Shown here: positions 32,091 to 45,463 of the stretch, piece after piece
How positions within the stretch are numbered: the stretch's first letter is position 1
Layout of the letters: the number at the start of each line of letters is the position of its first letter
NCBI RefSeq assembly: GCF_963855985.1
Contig: NC_087092.1
Span: 6,510,001-6,574,000 of the forward strand
Reading direction: 5' to 3'
Source of the DNA: Ostrinia nubilalis
Taxonomy: Eukaryota; Arthropoda; Insecta; Lepidoptera; Crambidae
DNA length: 64,000 nt
Position numbers and translations under genes: made by a program
The notes under the pieces: model-generated
Told to the model about the DNA's origin: nothing
The model's input: the letters and a program-made list of their open reading frames with translations, nothing else
Database searches by the model: none

Positions 32091-33431
32091 CTGAAACAAA
32101 GAAAACATAATTTATTATACATTTTTTTTACCCAACGGTTAACAGTCTGACACCAGAGTACACTTGGGAAGGAAAAAAAATGTAAGTTTTTTTAAATGCG
32201 AGGTTTTTAACTCTACAATTTATTATCTACAATTTATTTAACTCAAAGTACAGTTGCACTTAGAATTTACACTACAAGCAGGTGCGACAGCGCCAATAGC
32301 AGCCGTCCGCTGATTGCGTCCCGTTGCACCTAATGATATTTATTTTGTTCTATCTAGTTAACAAGACTGCCTGGGAGCTTGAGGAATTTTACAGCGTTTA
32401 AAAACTGCTATTTTATATCGTAGGATTCAACTTTGAACGATGTCTGAACGCGTTAAAAATATTTATTTTGTGTAACTGGGTCTTACATTGTCAAAAACCT
32501 TATTCGACAATAGCGAAGGTCTATTGGTTTGTCCTCAACTTTATCAAGAACTTATGAACAAGTTCGACGTTTTGACACATTTTCTACATAAAATCTGTCA
32601 AAACATCAAACTATTTTTATTCTGCAAAGTTCTTTACAGATACATTTGCCCCAAAGCGCTACAAAAACTTTGAGACGTATTTTACAAATTATAACATAAA
32701 AATTACAAAATCTAATTTAGCTATCAAGGTAAAATGGTTACGTAAAGATTATTCACACCGATGTTAATATTTCAAACAAGTAAATTGAATAATAACACAG
32801 CGATTTTCAGTAAGCGGGCGCTGGGCATCGGTTGGCGGGCGATAAATAATAAAAGCCTTCTCCACTTTAGGACTTGCAAAAATCACAATTTATAGAGCAT
32901 TTTAATTTCACTTAGCCGATCCATATTTTACATGTGGCGGCGCACCCAACCGTTCTCCGGACTCGAATTAATACTAAATTGAAATTGTAAAAATGGAAAT
33001 ACAATTTTCCCCTTGTAGCGGAGCTCGCTACCTACAGGTGTTGCCAGAAATGTGTTATAATAACATCTTCCTTGATATTTACTAGTGGGTTCCGAGGAAT
33101 GGACTAGTTAGATCGGTATGTGGACTTTATTTCTAAGACAATATTAGTGAAGCTTAGATTTTTTAATATTAAAAATGGGTCTATGATTTCTGTAAATTCG
33201 TTCCATTTTGCGGGTGAGTAATTTCGCAATAACTTTTTTATCTTCATCGTTTTTGAACGTTGGTTGAGTATAAAGTCGAATTGGTACCGCAAGATTTACG
33301 CCACTGTCTTACATTCCCTGAAAATAATGTTACAGCGTCTCTATAAAGACTATAAACAATCGTAACTTAACAGGGAACCTATTAAATCAGCTCAAGTCTT
33401 CACAAGATTCATAGCTTAATACACTCGCATC

Positions 33432-33665
33432 TCATACTTGTACACGAAAACGTGTAGCGGGAGAGCGCTCGTGTATGGAAATTGAAAATAACGAGGGACT
33501 CCGTTCACACCGCACGGGCCGACTGTGTGGGGCTTGTCCACCCAAATCCGACCCCCCAATGTCCACCCAATAACCCCTATCTACTCCGATATCTTCGCGA
33601 TATGCGGAGCAGGGGAGCTCTAATAAGATTGGATGCGTTGCATCCACGAGTGGAGAGGCCCTTTA
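33432..33665. other. GC-rich island of unknown origin
   Basis: A 230-bp CpG-rich patch stands out from AT-rich intron. A 71-codon frame is open on the minus strand (33432-33647) and a 125-codon one on the plus strand (33482-33859). Neither shows a recognisable domain. A fragment of a GC-rich mobile element is the likeliest explanation. Confidence 0.35.
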
Positions 33666-34474
33666 CCGAATGGAGTTACGTCCTACTTATCTTTAAGGGG
33701 ACGTGCCTTATTTTCTTCGTTTTTTTTATGGTACAACTCAATTCTCTTTTGAAAAATGTGGTAATAAGCTTATGGTGTTCGACGTTTTTCAATTTGTTGA
33801 CGATGAAATTTGATTTGAGATATAAATCGATTAAAATACGTATTTGTATAGCAAATTAAGAGTTTGTACTCATATTTTATAATTGTTCCAGACACTAGAA
33901 AACTGTAATCCTACTACTGCTTTGGAGCAATTTTGCTGAGAAGAAGCAGCGCAAGTAACTCATTCTACTTCAAGAATCCAACGCTCAAATCGAAGCACGA
34001 GTGCCTTCAAAATGTGCAAAGAACCACAAAGCGCAGGTGCATTGCATTAACTTAAGTCCTAGCTATTTATTAATCAACCACTGATGATACACTGGTGCCT
34101 GTACTCCTGGCCCTCGGTTGCAGAATTGGCTTAACCGGCTCAACTGGTCGGCTGACCGCGCGCACCTAATTTATGTATGACGCGATTTTGATAGCGTAAG
34201 TTATACTGTAACTGTAACCACCGGTTACAGGACTAGGTTTTGCCTGCGACTTTATTTGATGCTTAAGTTCTACATTTTTTTTTTTCAGTCAGTTATCACG
34301 GTGACTTGTGGTTTAAGTAATATGTATTGTTCAAGTATTGATGGCAGTACATCAGAACTATGCATTTTTGTCGCAAAATTGCTCCTATTACAACAGTATA
34401 AGAGACCTCAGTGCTTAGCTTGATGTGGTGCTGTCTGTACACACTTATTTTACAGATTTCACTCTTAACTTCAG

Positions 34475-34573
34475 TTGCACCACCTTAACTTTAACGGTAA
34501 CTGTAACGATAACCGTTGTTTTTGTATTGACTTTGACAGACTTGAGTTACAGTTAACGTAAGATGGTGGAACC
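34475..34573. mobile_element. MITE, family B copy 2
   Basis: TTGCACCACCTTAACTTTAA at the left pairs with the inverted GTTAACGTAAGATGGTGGAA at the right. The ~100-bp unit includes ACTGTAAC on both sides. It is related to 31181-31257. Confidence 0.65.
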
Positions 34574-36584
34574 CAGCCTTACACTACAACTCCTTTTAAC
34601 ATTTCACATCAAGTTTAACACTGTATCATCTTATGTAATACGTAATAAGAGTGATTTTGCTGTACGTACATGAGATATTCAGGCAATTGGATATTGCCTC
34701 TGATATCATAATACCTAATTCCTGGATACGGTATACAAAAGGAAATTGATTTTGAAACCGATTGGTAAGCCGATACGGTCTGATTTGGAGATCGCTAATT
34801 AACAGGCCATGTGTATGATCTGCTTATGATTTAGGATAGCAAGCTTTGGATTTTAAATTGAAAAGAAACAAAGATCAATACTAACCAGAAAGTTATTTGA
34901 CTTCTTAACATGACATTTAAAAAAAAACTACGGGAATATAATTTTGAAAAAAAAAGGGAACACATTTTTCAAGAAAAGAGCATTTAAAAATAACTGGTTT
35001 AATCCAAAAACAATTAATCTGCAGCAATAGAACACCTGCAGTTCAATTTTCCTAGAACTATCATCGAAAATTAAAAGTCAATAACAGCCTTACCAAACAA
35101 AACGATCGCCAACTTTGTTTGCCTCGCTTTGTTTATTCCGATGTTAATTGCATGTAACACAATAGTGCTATTTGAAATAAGCCCATTGTTTTGCGCGGAT
35201 TTAGGCCGAACTATCGGAATGAGCCCGATAATCCAGTCGGGTATTGTTTGGACAAAACTCTAAGAAAATAAATAAACGAGGCGAGCCCCTAAACCGCAAT
35301 GTCAGGAACAAATAGCGGTAACTCCCGTATTCATTGCTCATGGCTGCAGGCCGGGTGGAACCGATAGCAATTACGCCGGAATTAATATCACGCCCCAAAT
35401 GTTGCGAGCATTTATACGTATCGAGTGCAATACTGTCTCCTTTATTAGTCCCTGGGACAAATGCCACAGTAATTCCGCCCTTATTCCGTCGATTATCGAC
35501 TTTCTTATTTAATCTTGACGGCAATTAATGATAGGTCGCGCGCGGACAAACCGGCTTTGGCAGCTATGGATGCCTTTTCGATAATTGCAACTCATTGCAG
35601 GATTCGGTTAGGCCAAACAAATCACTGCCGAGGCCCATTGTTAAATCCACCTGATTAATTAAATTACAACTACTGATTAATTAATGCGGATTTAATGTGT
35701 TTCTGTTTTTATTAGGTTTATTATTGCCAGTTTACATTTCGTATGCTAATTCAATGCCGGGAGTGTAGGAGGCAAATTCTTTCTTTGCATGTGCAAGTGA
35801 ATCCGACAGGGTCATGGACCTTGCAATGGAGACCAAATGACCTAATGATGATGATACTGTTTCATATTTGACATTGCATCAGTTCATTTAAGATTCAAAT
35901 TCCAAACTAATCATATGGGAAATACTAGAACGCGATAAATCACAGCGCATAAGTATGTAGCGTACAGCGTAAATCCGCAACGAAATTAAGTAATCCAATA
36001 ATTAATCTAAATGGACCGTACAGCCGAATGGTTCAAAACAATCAGCTCTGCCGCAAAATATACGCATTAAATGAAGTGAATGGCTGCCTCCAGGGATCCC
36101 TGATAAATTAAATTGATTAGAATCCCGGTCGATGCGGCCGTCGATGTAGCGCCGGGCAAATATAAAGAGAGATGAAAAATAACGCGTCCGCTCGCTTACA
36201 ATTCTGTACAGACCACTTAGGCGGATAATTTCTCTTGTATTTTGGCCTGCTTAACCCCCACTTCACGAATAAAGTGGTACGTATATTTCGTCTTTGGGTG
36301 AAAGGTATTTTGGAGTTAGTTTTAGGCTTTCTCAGTTTAGTTCATTATCGTTCATCTTTTAAGGCTGCAGTGCTATATTTGGAAAATTTTATTTGAAAAA
36401 TTAATATTTCTTTAAACTTTCAGAAGGAATGAAATGTTAAGCTAAGCTTTTGTATAAATTAATCCTACTTTTTTCATAATATTATTTTATCAATGATAAT
36501 AATGCTTTACCTATTAAACGATAAAATAAAATTTATGAAGAAAAGCTTTCATCTTATAGCACATGCTTATCTAGATTAAATATT

Positions 36585-38303
36585 TCGATGGGTGCCTGGA
36601 ATAAAGCCGCAATAGCCATAGCAGCAGTTTTCCGATTAAGCGATTTTCGTAATCTGGGGGTCCCTATACACCTTGTGATTTTTTTTCAGAATTTTATCTT
36701 TGAAACTGGCTGATTTACCAAAAGCACTATGGATATTGAATCGTTATTCCCGGAAATTTGTTTACGAGAATAATCGTGGCATGTTCAATGTTAAAAGTTT
36801 TATTTCAAACTTCTACAAGTAACGGCCATTGCGGCTTTGTTCCCCGAAACAAACTATGTGTACCAAGTCACAATAAACATTACCTACTTGTACAATTTCT
36901 TTAAACTATCTTAAGTAATAATACTTCATGGTGTTCTTCTATGCAATAAAAATATGTTGATTGGATTTACATTAAGCAATGCTGTGTACCTACCTGACAA
37001 CTGCTGGAACACAGTAATGCTGTCAACATTATTGTTATGGCGACAGACTTAGGAAGATAAAGGGGACTTAGGAAGAGAAGAAGGAGGGATATTTGGTTTA
37101 TGTTCATTAAAGCTTATTTATAATAACAATATGTTTCGGCATTGGAGGTAGGAAGCCATAGTTTCTCTGTAGTTGAAGTTTCCTTCTACCTTGAGCCTGA
37201 TCACAGTTTCCACCAGGTGTGATAAAGGGCAAAAGCTTCCTTGCTGAGAATAAAAACATGTTCTGTTCAGTTATTGTCTCTAAATCTGTTCTACGTAATG
37301 TAAACTTAGAAGATTGCCCATATTAATTCACTTTAAGAAAGTCAAAAACATTTAGCGACTTACCACTTTAGTGGAGCGATTACAAAAATAGTGGCCTATT
37401 AAGTACATGTTTTTTTTGTATTATTATGAATGTCCAGAAAACTGCGCAGTTTTTAAAATTATTTTAGACCTATGAAAGTTCTCATTTTTTATTATTTAAA
37501 CATTTAAGTTGAAATTTTGAGAATGTTCTGCTAAAAGCATTTTTTTTATGTTTCTAGCAAAAATTTTGAATCTTGCATCAAAGATAGGAAGGTGAATATT
37601 TTTTTCAAACATTTGCAATTAATAGCGATATTGTCAAAATAAAGAAATCTGAGATAAGTCAACCCGAAATAAAGATAAGTTTTTTTAAAGCCTACTAGGT
37701 CATGAAATTGAAAAAAAAGTTACAAAATTATTGATAACTTCTAAACTACGAAAAAACCGCGGGCAAAAGCGTGTAATATTATAATATTATCATTATGTAC
37801 TAATGAATTCCACTACTTTATATAAAGATATTAACTAAACACTCAAGATATTCAACTTTGTACTCATTTCGATACGGACCATATGAACATATAATGTACA
37901 CAGCATTCACCAGTACATTTTCCAAGTCGATAATTAAATTCAAGCAAACCGCTATTACTGTATTCGCCATACATCCTTTAGATCAACGCACAACGCTGCA
38001 ATGCACTATTGCTGTATGATTACTTTTGCACTTTTTACCGGAATAAAACCACAATGGACTCTTACGGAACCGACTTTCAATGTATGAAGCGGCAATATGT
38101 ATTTCTACCTTTTTTAAGGTATATCCTAAGCACTATAACCTTATGCACATTATATGTTACTCCAGAAAAAATAACGCATCGTTTGATATACAAACCATTT
38201 GGATACGCCTCGTAGTTTAGTTATTATTCAAAAATTTCACTAAATCTCTTCTCCTGTAAAATTGTGTTTTGTCGATTGCGGCTTTATTCCAGGCACCCAT
38301 CGA
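36585..38303. mobile_element. Non-autonomous TIR transposon, 1.7 kb
   Basis: A 29-bp sequence beginning TCGATGGGTGCCTGGAATAA at 36585-36613 is repeated exactly, inverted, at 38275-38303. ATTT is found at both borders (36582-36585 and 38303-38306), a possible 4-bp target duplication. An imperfect third copy of the end (ATTGCGGCTTTGTTCC) lies at about 36826, so a smaller element may be nested at the left. The AT-rich interior has no coding frame of note. Confidence 0.7.
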
Positions 38304-41099
38304 TTTATCAATGTTTATGGGTGATTAAACGTTTATACGTTGGAATACAATTCCACAAAACCATAGATTTCCTCATGTTATCAATGACGGCCAAGCACCA
38401 GTATCAGGCGCACCCTCTCGTTGTTTATGGTTAAGATTGAGTTGGGGAAAGAAGAGATCCGCAGTGAAAAAGTCCAACTATTTTAGCTCCTTAAAGGACT
38501 ACTTACGACCCTCGTTTTTCCGTAAATTCAATAAAAATAATTTCTAAAATTTGATGGAGTAAACTATTAGAAATTCAAAATCAAAATTAGTATTTTGGCA
38601 TTTAAGAACATCAAAGAAAATTAAAAAAAGGTAGCCCATAATTTCTTGGATCCATGAACAATGTAATGTTACACACCCGAGCATCTTTACGCCCTTAAAT
38701 TGTCTAAGAAGCAAAGCTACGCAATTTAGAAATAGCAAGCTAAAATTTTTGCTCATAAATTAAAAACGGGGACCACAAAGTGGTCACCGGGAGCTCAATG
38801 TACGGAAACCGTATACTTGGCCCGTAACTCCGGAACGGGCAAGCTCGATACGGCGATTAAAATTTAAGCCGAATTTAGACCGCCTAATCTCGTCGTTGCG
38901 TCGCCCGATTGCATTTTGTGAGCTGACGCAAATAAAGATAAAAAATGGGAAGCATTTTGTTCAGGATAATACAGGACCCTTAATGAACCGTTAACTTTCT
39001 TGGGGTTTAAATTGGGTTCAGAGTGGGTATTGTAGTTTTTAAAAGTTAAGACCTACACTGTTAAAGCCTTCATATTTGAGGTTTTATTAGGTGTAGGCAA
39101 GGTTTCAGTATTTTTTTAAACGCACTCAATCTGCAACGTTCTCAAGCTAAATAAAGAAGATGACGAATCAGCAGCAAATTGTCTAAAGGAATCAATTCTA
39201 AATATGCAGCTGTAGGTTAGGGTGATATTTTATGTGCTTGCCGTAATAAATGAAACTCTACTTTTAGATACAGATACATGCAGATAATTCTTTCCGCGAA
39301 ATTCTCAAACAACCAAACCTTCCGACTTAACCGACGTTAAATCAAAACTAACACCTAAGGATCCAAAACTAAAACGACAATAGACCAAAATTTCGTGTCA
39401 TGACAACCTAGGTATCTATCGTGCCAAGATGGTGGCTTGAAGGGGGCGACCCACTGTCGCTGTTTCGGCTTATCGGTTGCAACACAGGCCCTGTTTATTT
39501 ACGGCCAACCTACTAGCCTAGTGTGGAGTGTAGACTAGTACATACGACTTGAATTTGTGTTAGTTCCAACTTGCGAGGTTTGGAGTAATATCGCACTCCG
39601 TATTGCTTTCTAGCGTTTGATAAGCGTGTGTTTGCTCGCGACGAAGAGACATATTGTAATGAGCAATTGCATGCCATTTATTACGCAAATTTCTGCAGTG
39701 GGAGTTAACGTATTTTGCATTCATATGCAAGTCATTATGATGTTTATTTTATTAAAGGCCTGATTTCAAGTTTTTACTGAAACTGAAAATAATGATGACG
39801 TGATTAATAAATAGAAAGGTGATAAAGGAACAAAGAATGTTAACCAATAACGTAGTGCCAAGCAAGAGCATATTATATTAGACCAAAATATCAGCAACAA
39901 ATAAGTACATGTAAGTACTATTAAAGCTCTTTCTAATTTCACTAAGAATCACGGGAATCTAGCAACTTGAACTGACCTTTTGACCCCACGTGCAAATGTG
40001 TAATTAAGATTGAATTTTTTTTATACTTCACGTCGAAACAATTATAAAAATTAAGAATAAATTTAATTAGAATTTTCTTTTATTTTTTTACTCAAAACAT
40101 GTTATTATGAAACAAAACTTATCAATTTCCAAGCGCTACACACAAATCCCTTAGAATCTTAAATCGATTTTCATCTAAAAACCTTCCAATTCCATTTATT
40201 ACCAAGATACCACTACAGGCAACCCAAACAATCGCAACAAGATATCCCTTTTGCGCAGCTTTTGCCGATTAATAAATAATTACCGACCTAGCAGAATGCG
40301 GGTAGACGTAAATTTGATTACGCAATTTCCAACCACCTGCTGGTTGACCGGCTCATTAAAATAATGTAATTTTGTACTAAAACCAGTCGATGGTGAGCTT
40401 GCTAAGGGATCAAAGAATTAATCTGTTCATTATTCAAATAGCACATTTTGTCATCTGTTAATTAGGTGTTTTAATTAAAATTTAATTAAGGGCACGTTAT
40501 AAGCAGCTCTATCAATCATGGGTTACTAATAATAGCACTTGTAATTTTCCAGACCTTTCAGAAAACAATCCAATTTAATAAAACGTCATTTATTATTATA
40601 CGATATTGATTGAAATGAATTCAATTTTATAGGTACCTACGGTACTGGGTTTCAGTCACGAATTTAGACGAAGGCCCGTAGTACAAAACGAGACACACAA
40701 AATTCTAAATATCAAATAATATTTTTCGTGCTTATGTTTAAGGTCATATTGAGGTGAGTTACATAATACGGATTATGAAGCCTTTTACGAAAGGACGTTC
40801 AAAATTTTATTCAATCTCCAGAATAGGCTATGTGCAATTGGGATCATGACTGGGTAATGAAATCGAAATTCTATTTAGTCCGTCGAGACAGATAATAAAA
40901 AAATTTTGGACATGTATTTTTTTTTTCATAATGGAATCATTACAGTATCTGGGGACACGGCAGTGCCCTCGCCAAGTCGAGCGCGAAGCAAACACTGCCG
41001 TACCATCCTTTACTGGAACCATTTCGCCGCATTTTCAGGCCCTTATTTGAGAACCTCTGGATAAGACCAGAACGTAGAAATTTTCGTCATCTAGTAAGC

Positions 41100-41470
41100 T
41101 ATAATCACATAGTTAAAATCCAAAATTTCAAGTCTGTAGATCATTTAGTTCCGAAGTTAAGCGAAAGCAAAGTTTCGCATTTATGACACTCACTCACTCA
41201 CTCACTGATGATCATCATAATAGAACTAGTACTTCCCATAAACTCAGAGAGCTGAAATTTGGTACAGAGTTAGGGTTTAATGGCCACTTAAAGGGAAAAC
41301 TATAAAAACTAGGAAAATCGAAGGTCTGGAGTAACACCACATTCATAATCAATACTACTAGCGCCACACCGGCACCGTGGTGTTCGCCTGTACCGCTCAC
41401 CGCTAGATGGCGCTAGCACTTTGAGCGTCGATTTTCTGCACCGCGGTGTCCAGATTTTTTTTCCTTTCTA
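41100..41470. repeat. Interspersed repeat with (ACTC)n run
   Basis: GTTTCGCATTTATGACACTC continues into a (ACTC)n run (41187-41206), then CTGATGATCATCATAATAGA and GAGCTGAAATTTGGTACAGA. This arrangement recurs in lepidopteran Helitron-like repeats. The following part (CCGCTAGATGGCGCTAG near 41400) may be a separate repeat. The borders are uncertain. Confidence 0.4.
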
Positions 41471-41707
41471 GACCCCCCCGTCGATTAAGTTGAATGTTGT
41501 GTAGTATTAATTTTGTTGATTTCGTTTATTATATCGTGACTCGTGAGGTTCGCTATGGTTAAGTTATTAAACCAATCATTCTGATAAAGGTCGTTGAGTT
41601 AATAGATGTTTAATATCGTAAAAAAAAAATGTCGGTAATATTAAAAGACGACGACGTAAACGACGTTAAATAATAATTATACCACTTTCTACAAAAAGAA
41701 GTGAAAT

Positions 41708-42210
41708 TCCACCAAAAACATTCTGTAAAAAACTAGCCAAGTCTCGATGGAGCTGCTTGTTTATCTCTAAAAAGTAATGAAATCTAGACAAAGTCGTGCC
41801 AAGTCTATGATGGTTCCTTACTGCGATTTCTTTATTATTATACTTAATGTTGTGTGACTTGGCCGTTGAACAATCTTTATTATGATAATCATACATAAGT
41901 ATTATTGAAATACGCAGCTTTATTAAGCCTACAATTGACTGGTTATTGAATCAACGTTTTCCAAGTGGCAATTTTCCATCGTCAATGGGTAGCGGTTCTG
42001 GCGACAGATTGGTGCAATGATGTCATGGAGCACCTGATTTTGTACCCTTCAACGGCCAAGTCACGCAACATTAAGTATAATAATAAAGAAATCGCAGTAA
42101 GGAACCATCATAGACTTGGCACGACTTTGTCTAGATTTCATTACTTTTTAGAGATAAACAAGCAGCTCCATCGAGACTTGGCTAGTTTTTTACAGAATGT
42201 TTTTGGTGGG
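41708..42210. repeat. Long inverted repeat, 163-bp arms with 177-bp loop
   Basis: Arm 41708-41870 is matched almost perfectly, inverted, by 42048-42210. Each arm keeps an open frame over the same ~50 residues (minus strand on the left, plus strand on the right) containing NHHRLGTTLSRFHYFLEINK. The peptide is not recognised. This may be a foldback element or an inverted duplication. Confidence 0.85.
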
Positions 42211-42220
42211 ATTAAATTGA

Positions 42221-42290
42221 GTTGAAAAGTCGCGAGACGTCACTTTCGAGTAAAAAATCTACTCAAAAGTGACTTCACGCGACATTCAAC
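42221..42290. repeat. Hairpin (about 31-bp arms, 7-8-bp loop)
   Basis: The left arm carries GTCGCGAGACGTCACTTTCG and the right arm, inverted, carries GTCGCGTGAAGTCACTTTTG, with about five mismatches. It lies directly after the long inverted repeat at 41708-42210 and may be its terminal structure. Confidence 0.8.
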
Positions 42291-43054
42291 TCGATGTAGC
42301 ACTGTTATTATTTAATTATGAAAGAAAATAAGAAATACGAGTCTAATATTTTATAATTATCTGTCTGACGGACAAATAATTGTTGTCATCTAGCCTATTA
42401 TTATTAGCCTAACATTGACAAAATCCAATCAATAAAAAGCTTAATTCATTCTTGAGATTGAATCGAGATTCAAGCATCGTTTCATAATCCAAGTATAGCT
42501 TAGAAATACGACTTCAGCTGCACTCAAGAAGTTTCTTCGTAACGACAATCAGTTTTCGCGGAGTCAGTGGTTTATTCGGAAACGAAGCAAATGGCGTCCG
42601 GCCAACATTAGTGCAACAAGCCAATAACTCATCGTATATTATTTGTTTACAGTCTGCATCGAGCATTGTTTGCCGAATGAGTACAAGGATACCGCGATAG
42701 AGGCCATTGTGTACTTAGTTAATAATTACATAAGCCACGTCCATATTCTCGCCTATTGATTATGCATTCCGCTATTTGCGGACATGTACGTTGTCATATC
42801 AATACCGAACATAAAAGCGAGTGCTCAAGAAGAGGCTTTGTTGTAGATAAGGGCCAAATCTTCGATAAATAGCTATTTATCTTAGAATGCATAATATTTC
42901 TGACGAAAATTACTAGGATTGCTCTTGGAAAAATAGTCACTTCTGAGTGTTATAATAAGAGATTAAAGATTTCATCAAGAAACTACATAAATGTAGAGTC
43001 AGAAGGCCTATCTCGATATTCAAAATCTGAATTAGTAACCAATGCTTCTAACAG

Positions 43055-43255
43055 TTTATCATCATCATCAACATTTCAGCCATAGGACATCCACTGCTGA
43101 ACATAGGCCTCCCCAATGTTTTCCATGTTGATCGGTTGGTAGCGGCCTGCGTCCAGCGCTAACAGTTACTTAATAGGTTTTAAATATTCCTTCAGAAATC
43201 GGCTGGCCAGGGTGGTGAGTGTAGGCCAAATCCTCCATTTACCCCTGTTACCTAA
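43055..43255 (-). mobile_element. RTE LINE 3' remnant
   Basis: On the minus strand GGAGGCCTATGTTCAGCAGT runs into GGATGTCCTATGGCTGAAAT and a (GAT)n-like tail at the left. This is the same RTE 3' end as at 18366 and about 55010. The upstream part (to about 43255) is decayed. Confidence 0.65.
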
Positions 43256-44235
43256 TTTAGAAGGGGTATTTTTCTCCTGTAGTGCAGATAAATGACCTGA
43301 TGATAATGATGATCGAAATCCACACAATCCACACGACAAAAAAAAGTCGAATTTAATATGAAATGAAAATTATTACTTTTAAGCATTGATACATTATTAC
43401 AATGAGAGTTATCAAAACGTTCGTGACCACAAAACAAACGTTCCGATGTGAAGGTGAAATTTTAATTAAATGAAAATAATGTCCCATCAGTGGATTGTTT
43501 TAATATTTGCATTACACTACTTATTTATTTCGGCCGATGTGGCGAAATATTCCCGCAAGTGTTATTAATGTTAATTATTACGAATTTTCGTGTCCCGGAA
43601 TTAACAAGATGATAATTTAAACTGTGACGTCAGAAGAATGGGTTAATAGTGTTTACGTAAAAATTCGTGATTAAATTTTAAATACTTTTAATGCCAGCAG
43701 TGATTAAATAAATAAATACATAAAGGCGTGCTTTACATACACAACCTTAACTACAAAGAAGTCTTCAAAGTTTTGTAATAAGAAAACATTAGTGGGAAAA
43801 ATCTTTTTTTATAAATTAATTGCGTTAAAACCTCTTTAAATTAATTCAACAAAATTTTTGCAATTAAAGAAATAAGTTTTTTTGGATAAGCAAGTACCTA
43901 CGAGTAAGTATTTTTTAAAAGTTTATTACAGTTGTGCCGAAACTTTGACTTTTTTTTGCTCTATCAATTGGCTGCCATTTATATTAATTGGGGCTAACAC
44001 ATTACAAACTAAATAATATTTAAATTACAAAACGTCACTATTTAACGAGATGATAATGCCTTTTTAATATTGATAACATTCTGGGAACGATACATCATAC
44101 TCGCACGAGACACGCATAATATACGTATGTGACGTAATTAATTTGTGGCATGTAACGCAAAGCTCCGCCGTAGATTAATGGATAGTAATTATTGCAAACG
44201 CACCCACTAGTGATGTGACGGACGATTTTTGGTAT

Positions 44236-44605
44236 TGAGTATCTGTGAAATACTTGAGATGATTGATGCTGACCATTTTTGTTCTAAATGGCTACATTAA
44301 AAGAAAATCTTTTGAGTTTTTTTTTAATAGAATGGTGTTTTTATGTGAAATATTATGCTATAAGTTGATAACAATTATCTGGTATAGTTTCTGTGATCTA
44401 TACTTTATCGAGTACTCTGTGAAATACTTGAGATGATTGATGCTGACAATTTTTTGTTCTAAATGGCTACAATAAAAGAAAACCTTTTGAGTTTCTTTTA
44501 ATAAAATAGTGTTTTTATGTGAATTATTATTTCAATAAAGTAAAAGTATATAAATTACAAGTTGATAATAATTATCTGGTTTATTTTCTGTTTAAACTAT
44601 AACTT
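44236..44605 (+). repeat. Tandem duplication, ~173-bp unit
   Basis: CTGTGAAATACTTGAGATGA and TTCTAAATGGCTACA ... TTTTGAGTTT occur from about 44241 and again from about 44415. The copies diverge by small indels. The origin is unknown. Confidence 0.8.
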
Positions 44606-44687
44606 TTTCGGAGATAATTAAATGAAAAACTTCACGAAAAAAATTTTTCTTCTTACAATATTTTTCAAATATTTTGAATTCAGATAC

Positions 44688-44893
44688 TAAGGTCCAGAAC
44701 AGACGGTGAAACGCAACTGCAACGAAACTGCAACTTTCTAATGATTCTGATGAATAAAACTGAAAGTTTCAAACTGGTCGCGTCATGTGTGGTCTCTCAA
44801 CGGACGCTATGGCAGAAACTGAGATGCAACTCAAAAGTAACTAGCAGTTGCAGTTTCGTTGCAGTTGCGTTTCACCGTCTGTTCTGGGCCTTA
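44688..44893. mobile_element. MITE with ~45-bp terminal inverted repeats
   Basis: AAGGTCCAGAACAGACGGTG with AAACGCAACTGCAACGAAAC at the left is mirrored at the right up to 44893, with one or two mismatches. The target may be TA. The whole element is about 206 bp and has no coding capacity. Confidence 0.85.
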
Positions 44894-45405
44894 TTCGTAA
44901 AATGAACAGTTTAGGTATATTGGTAATTATGTTCGTCTGTAGAAGTATTTTTAATGTATCCAACAAGTTACAAATAATTGATTAAAGCGAACGAACACAT
45001 AGAAAAAGGCTAAATAAAAGCTTGTAAATAATATCATCCCACTTCCAACTACACAGAGATTGCGTACTTCGGTAGTCCTCGTACAATAATACTCGAGTCC
45101 GGGTGTACTCTACACGTCTCTAGCTGGACCCAATCGGATTGTTTGTTATTCTTTACGTTTGAAATTAATTAAGTTTGTGGATTACATTAATATTGTATCC
45201 GCGTTAATACTATTTACCGTAATAGCCGGTGATTGTGAAAGATATTTGATTTGCAGCTGTTTGTCGTTTAAATTGTAACTAATTAAAATGAGTGAAGTTT
45301 ACACACAATATACGAGTAAATACCTACATAAATGTAGAGTTTTGGGGACTGTGAAAGGTTTTTATGAATATCTAATAGACTAATATATGAGTAACAGCCA
45401 AAGAT

Positions 45406-45463
45406 AGATAAATATTTGCGTTCAATCAAATTTTCAACTTGATTGAATGCAAATATTTATCTA
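45406..45463. repeat. Hairpin (24-25-bp arms, short loop)
   Basis: AGATAAATATTTGCGTTCAA and its continuation pair with the inverted right arm with one mismatch. The function is unknown. Confidence 0.8.

Noticed and set aside
33482..33859. 125-codon plus-strand frame
   Set aside because: It crosses from the GC-rich island into AT-rich intron with an abrupt composition change, and the peptide is not recognisable.
36995..37000. Second recursive-splice candidate (TCAG|GTAGGT on the minus strand)
   Set aside because: The upstream pyrimidine tract is weak and the position lies in the 1.7-kb TIR transposon, so a chance match is likely.
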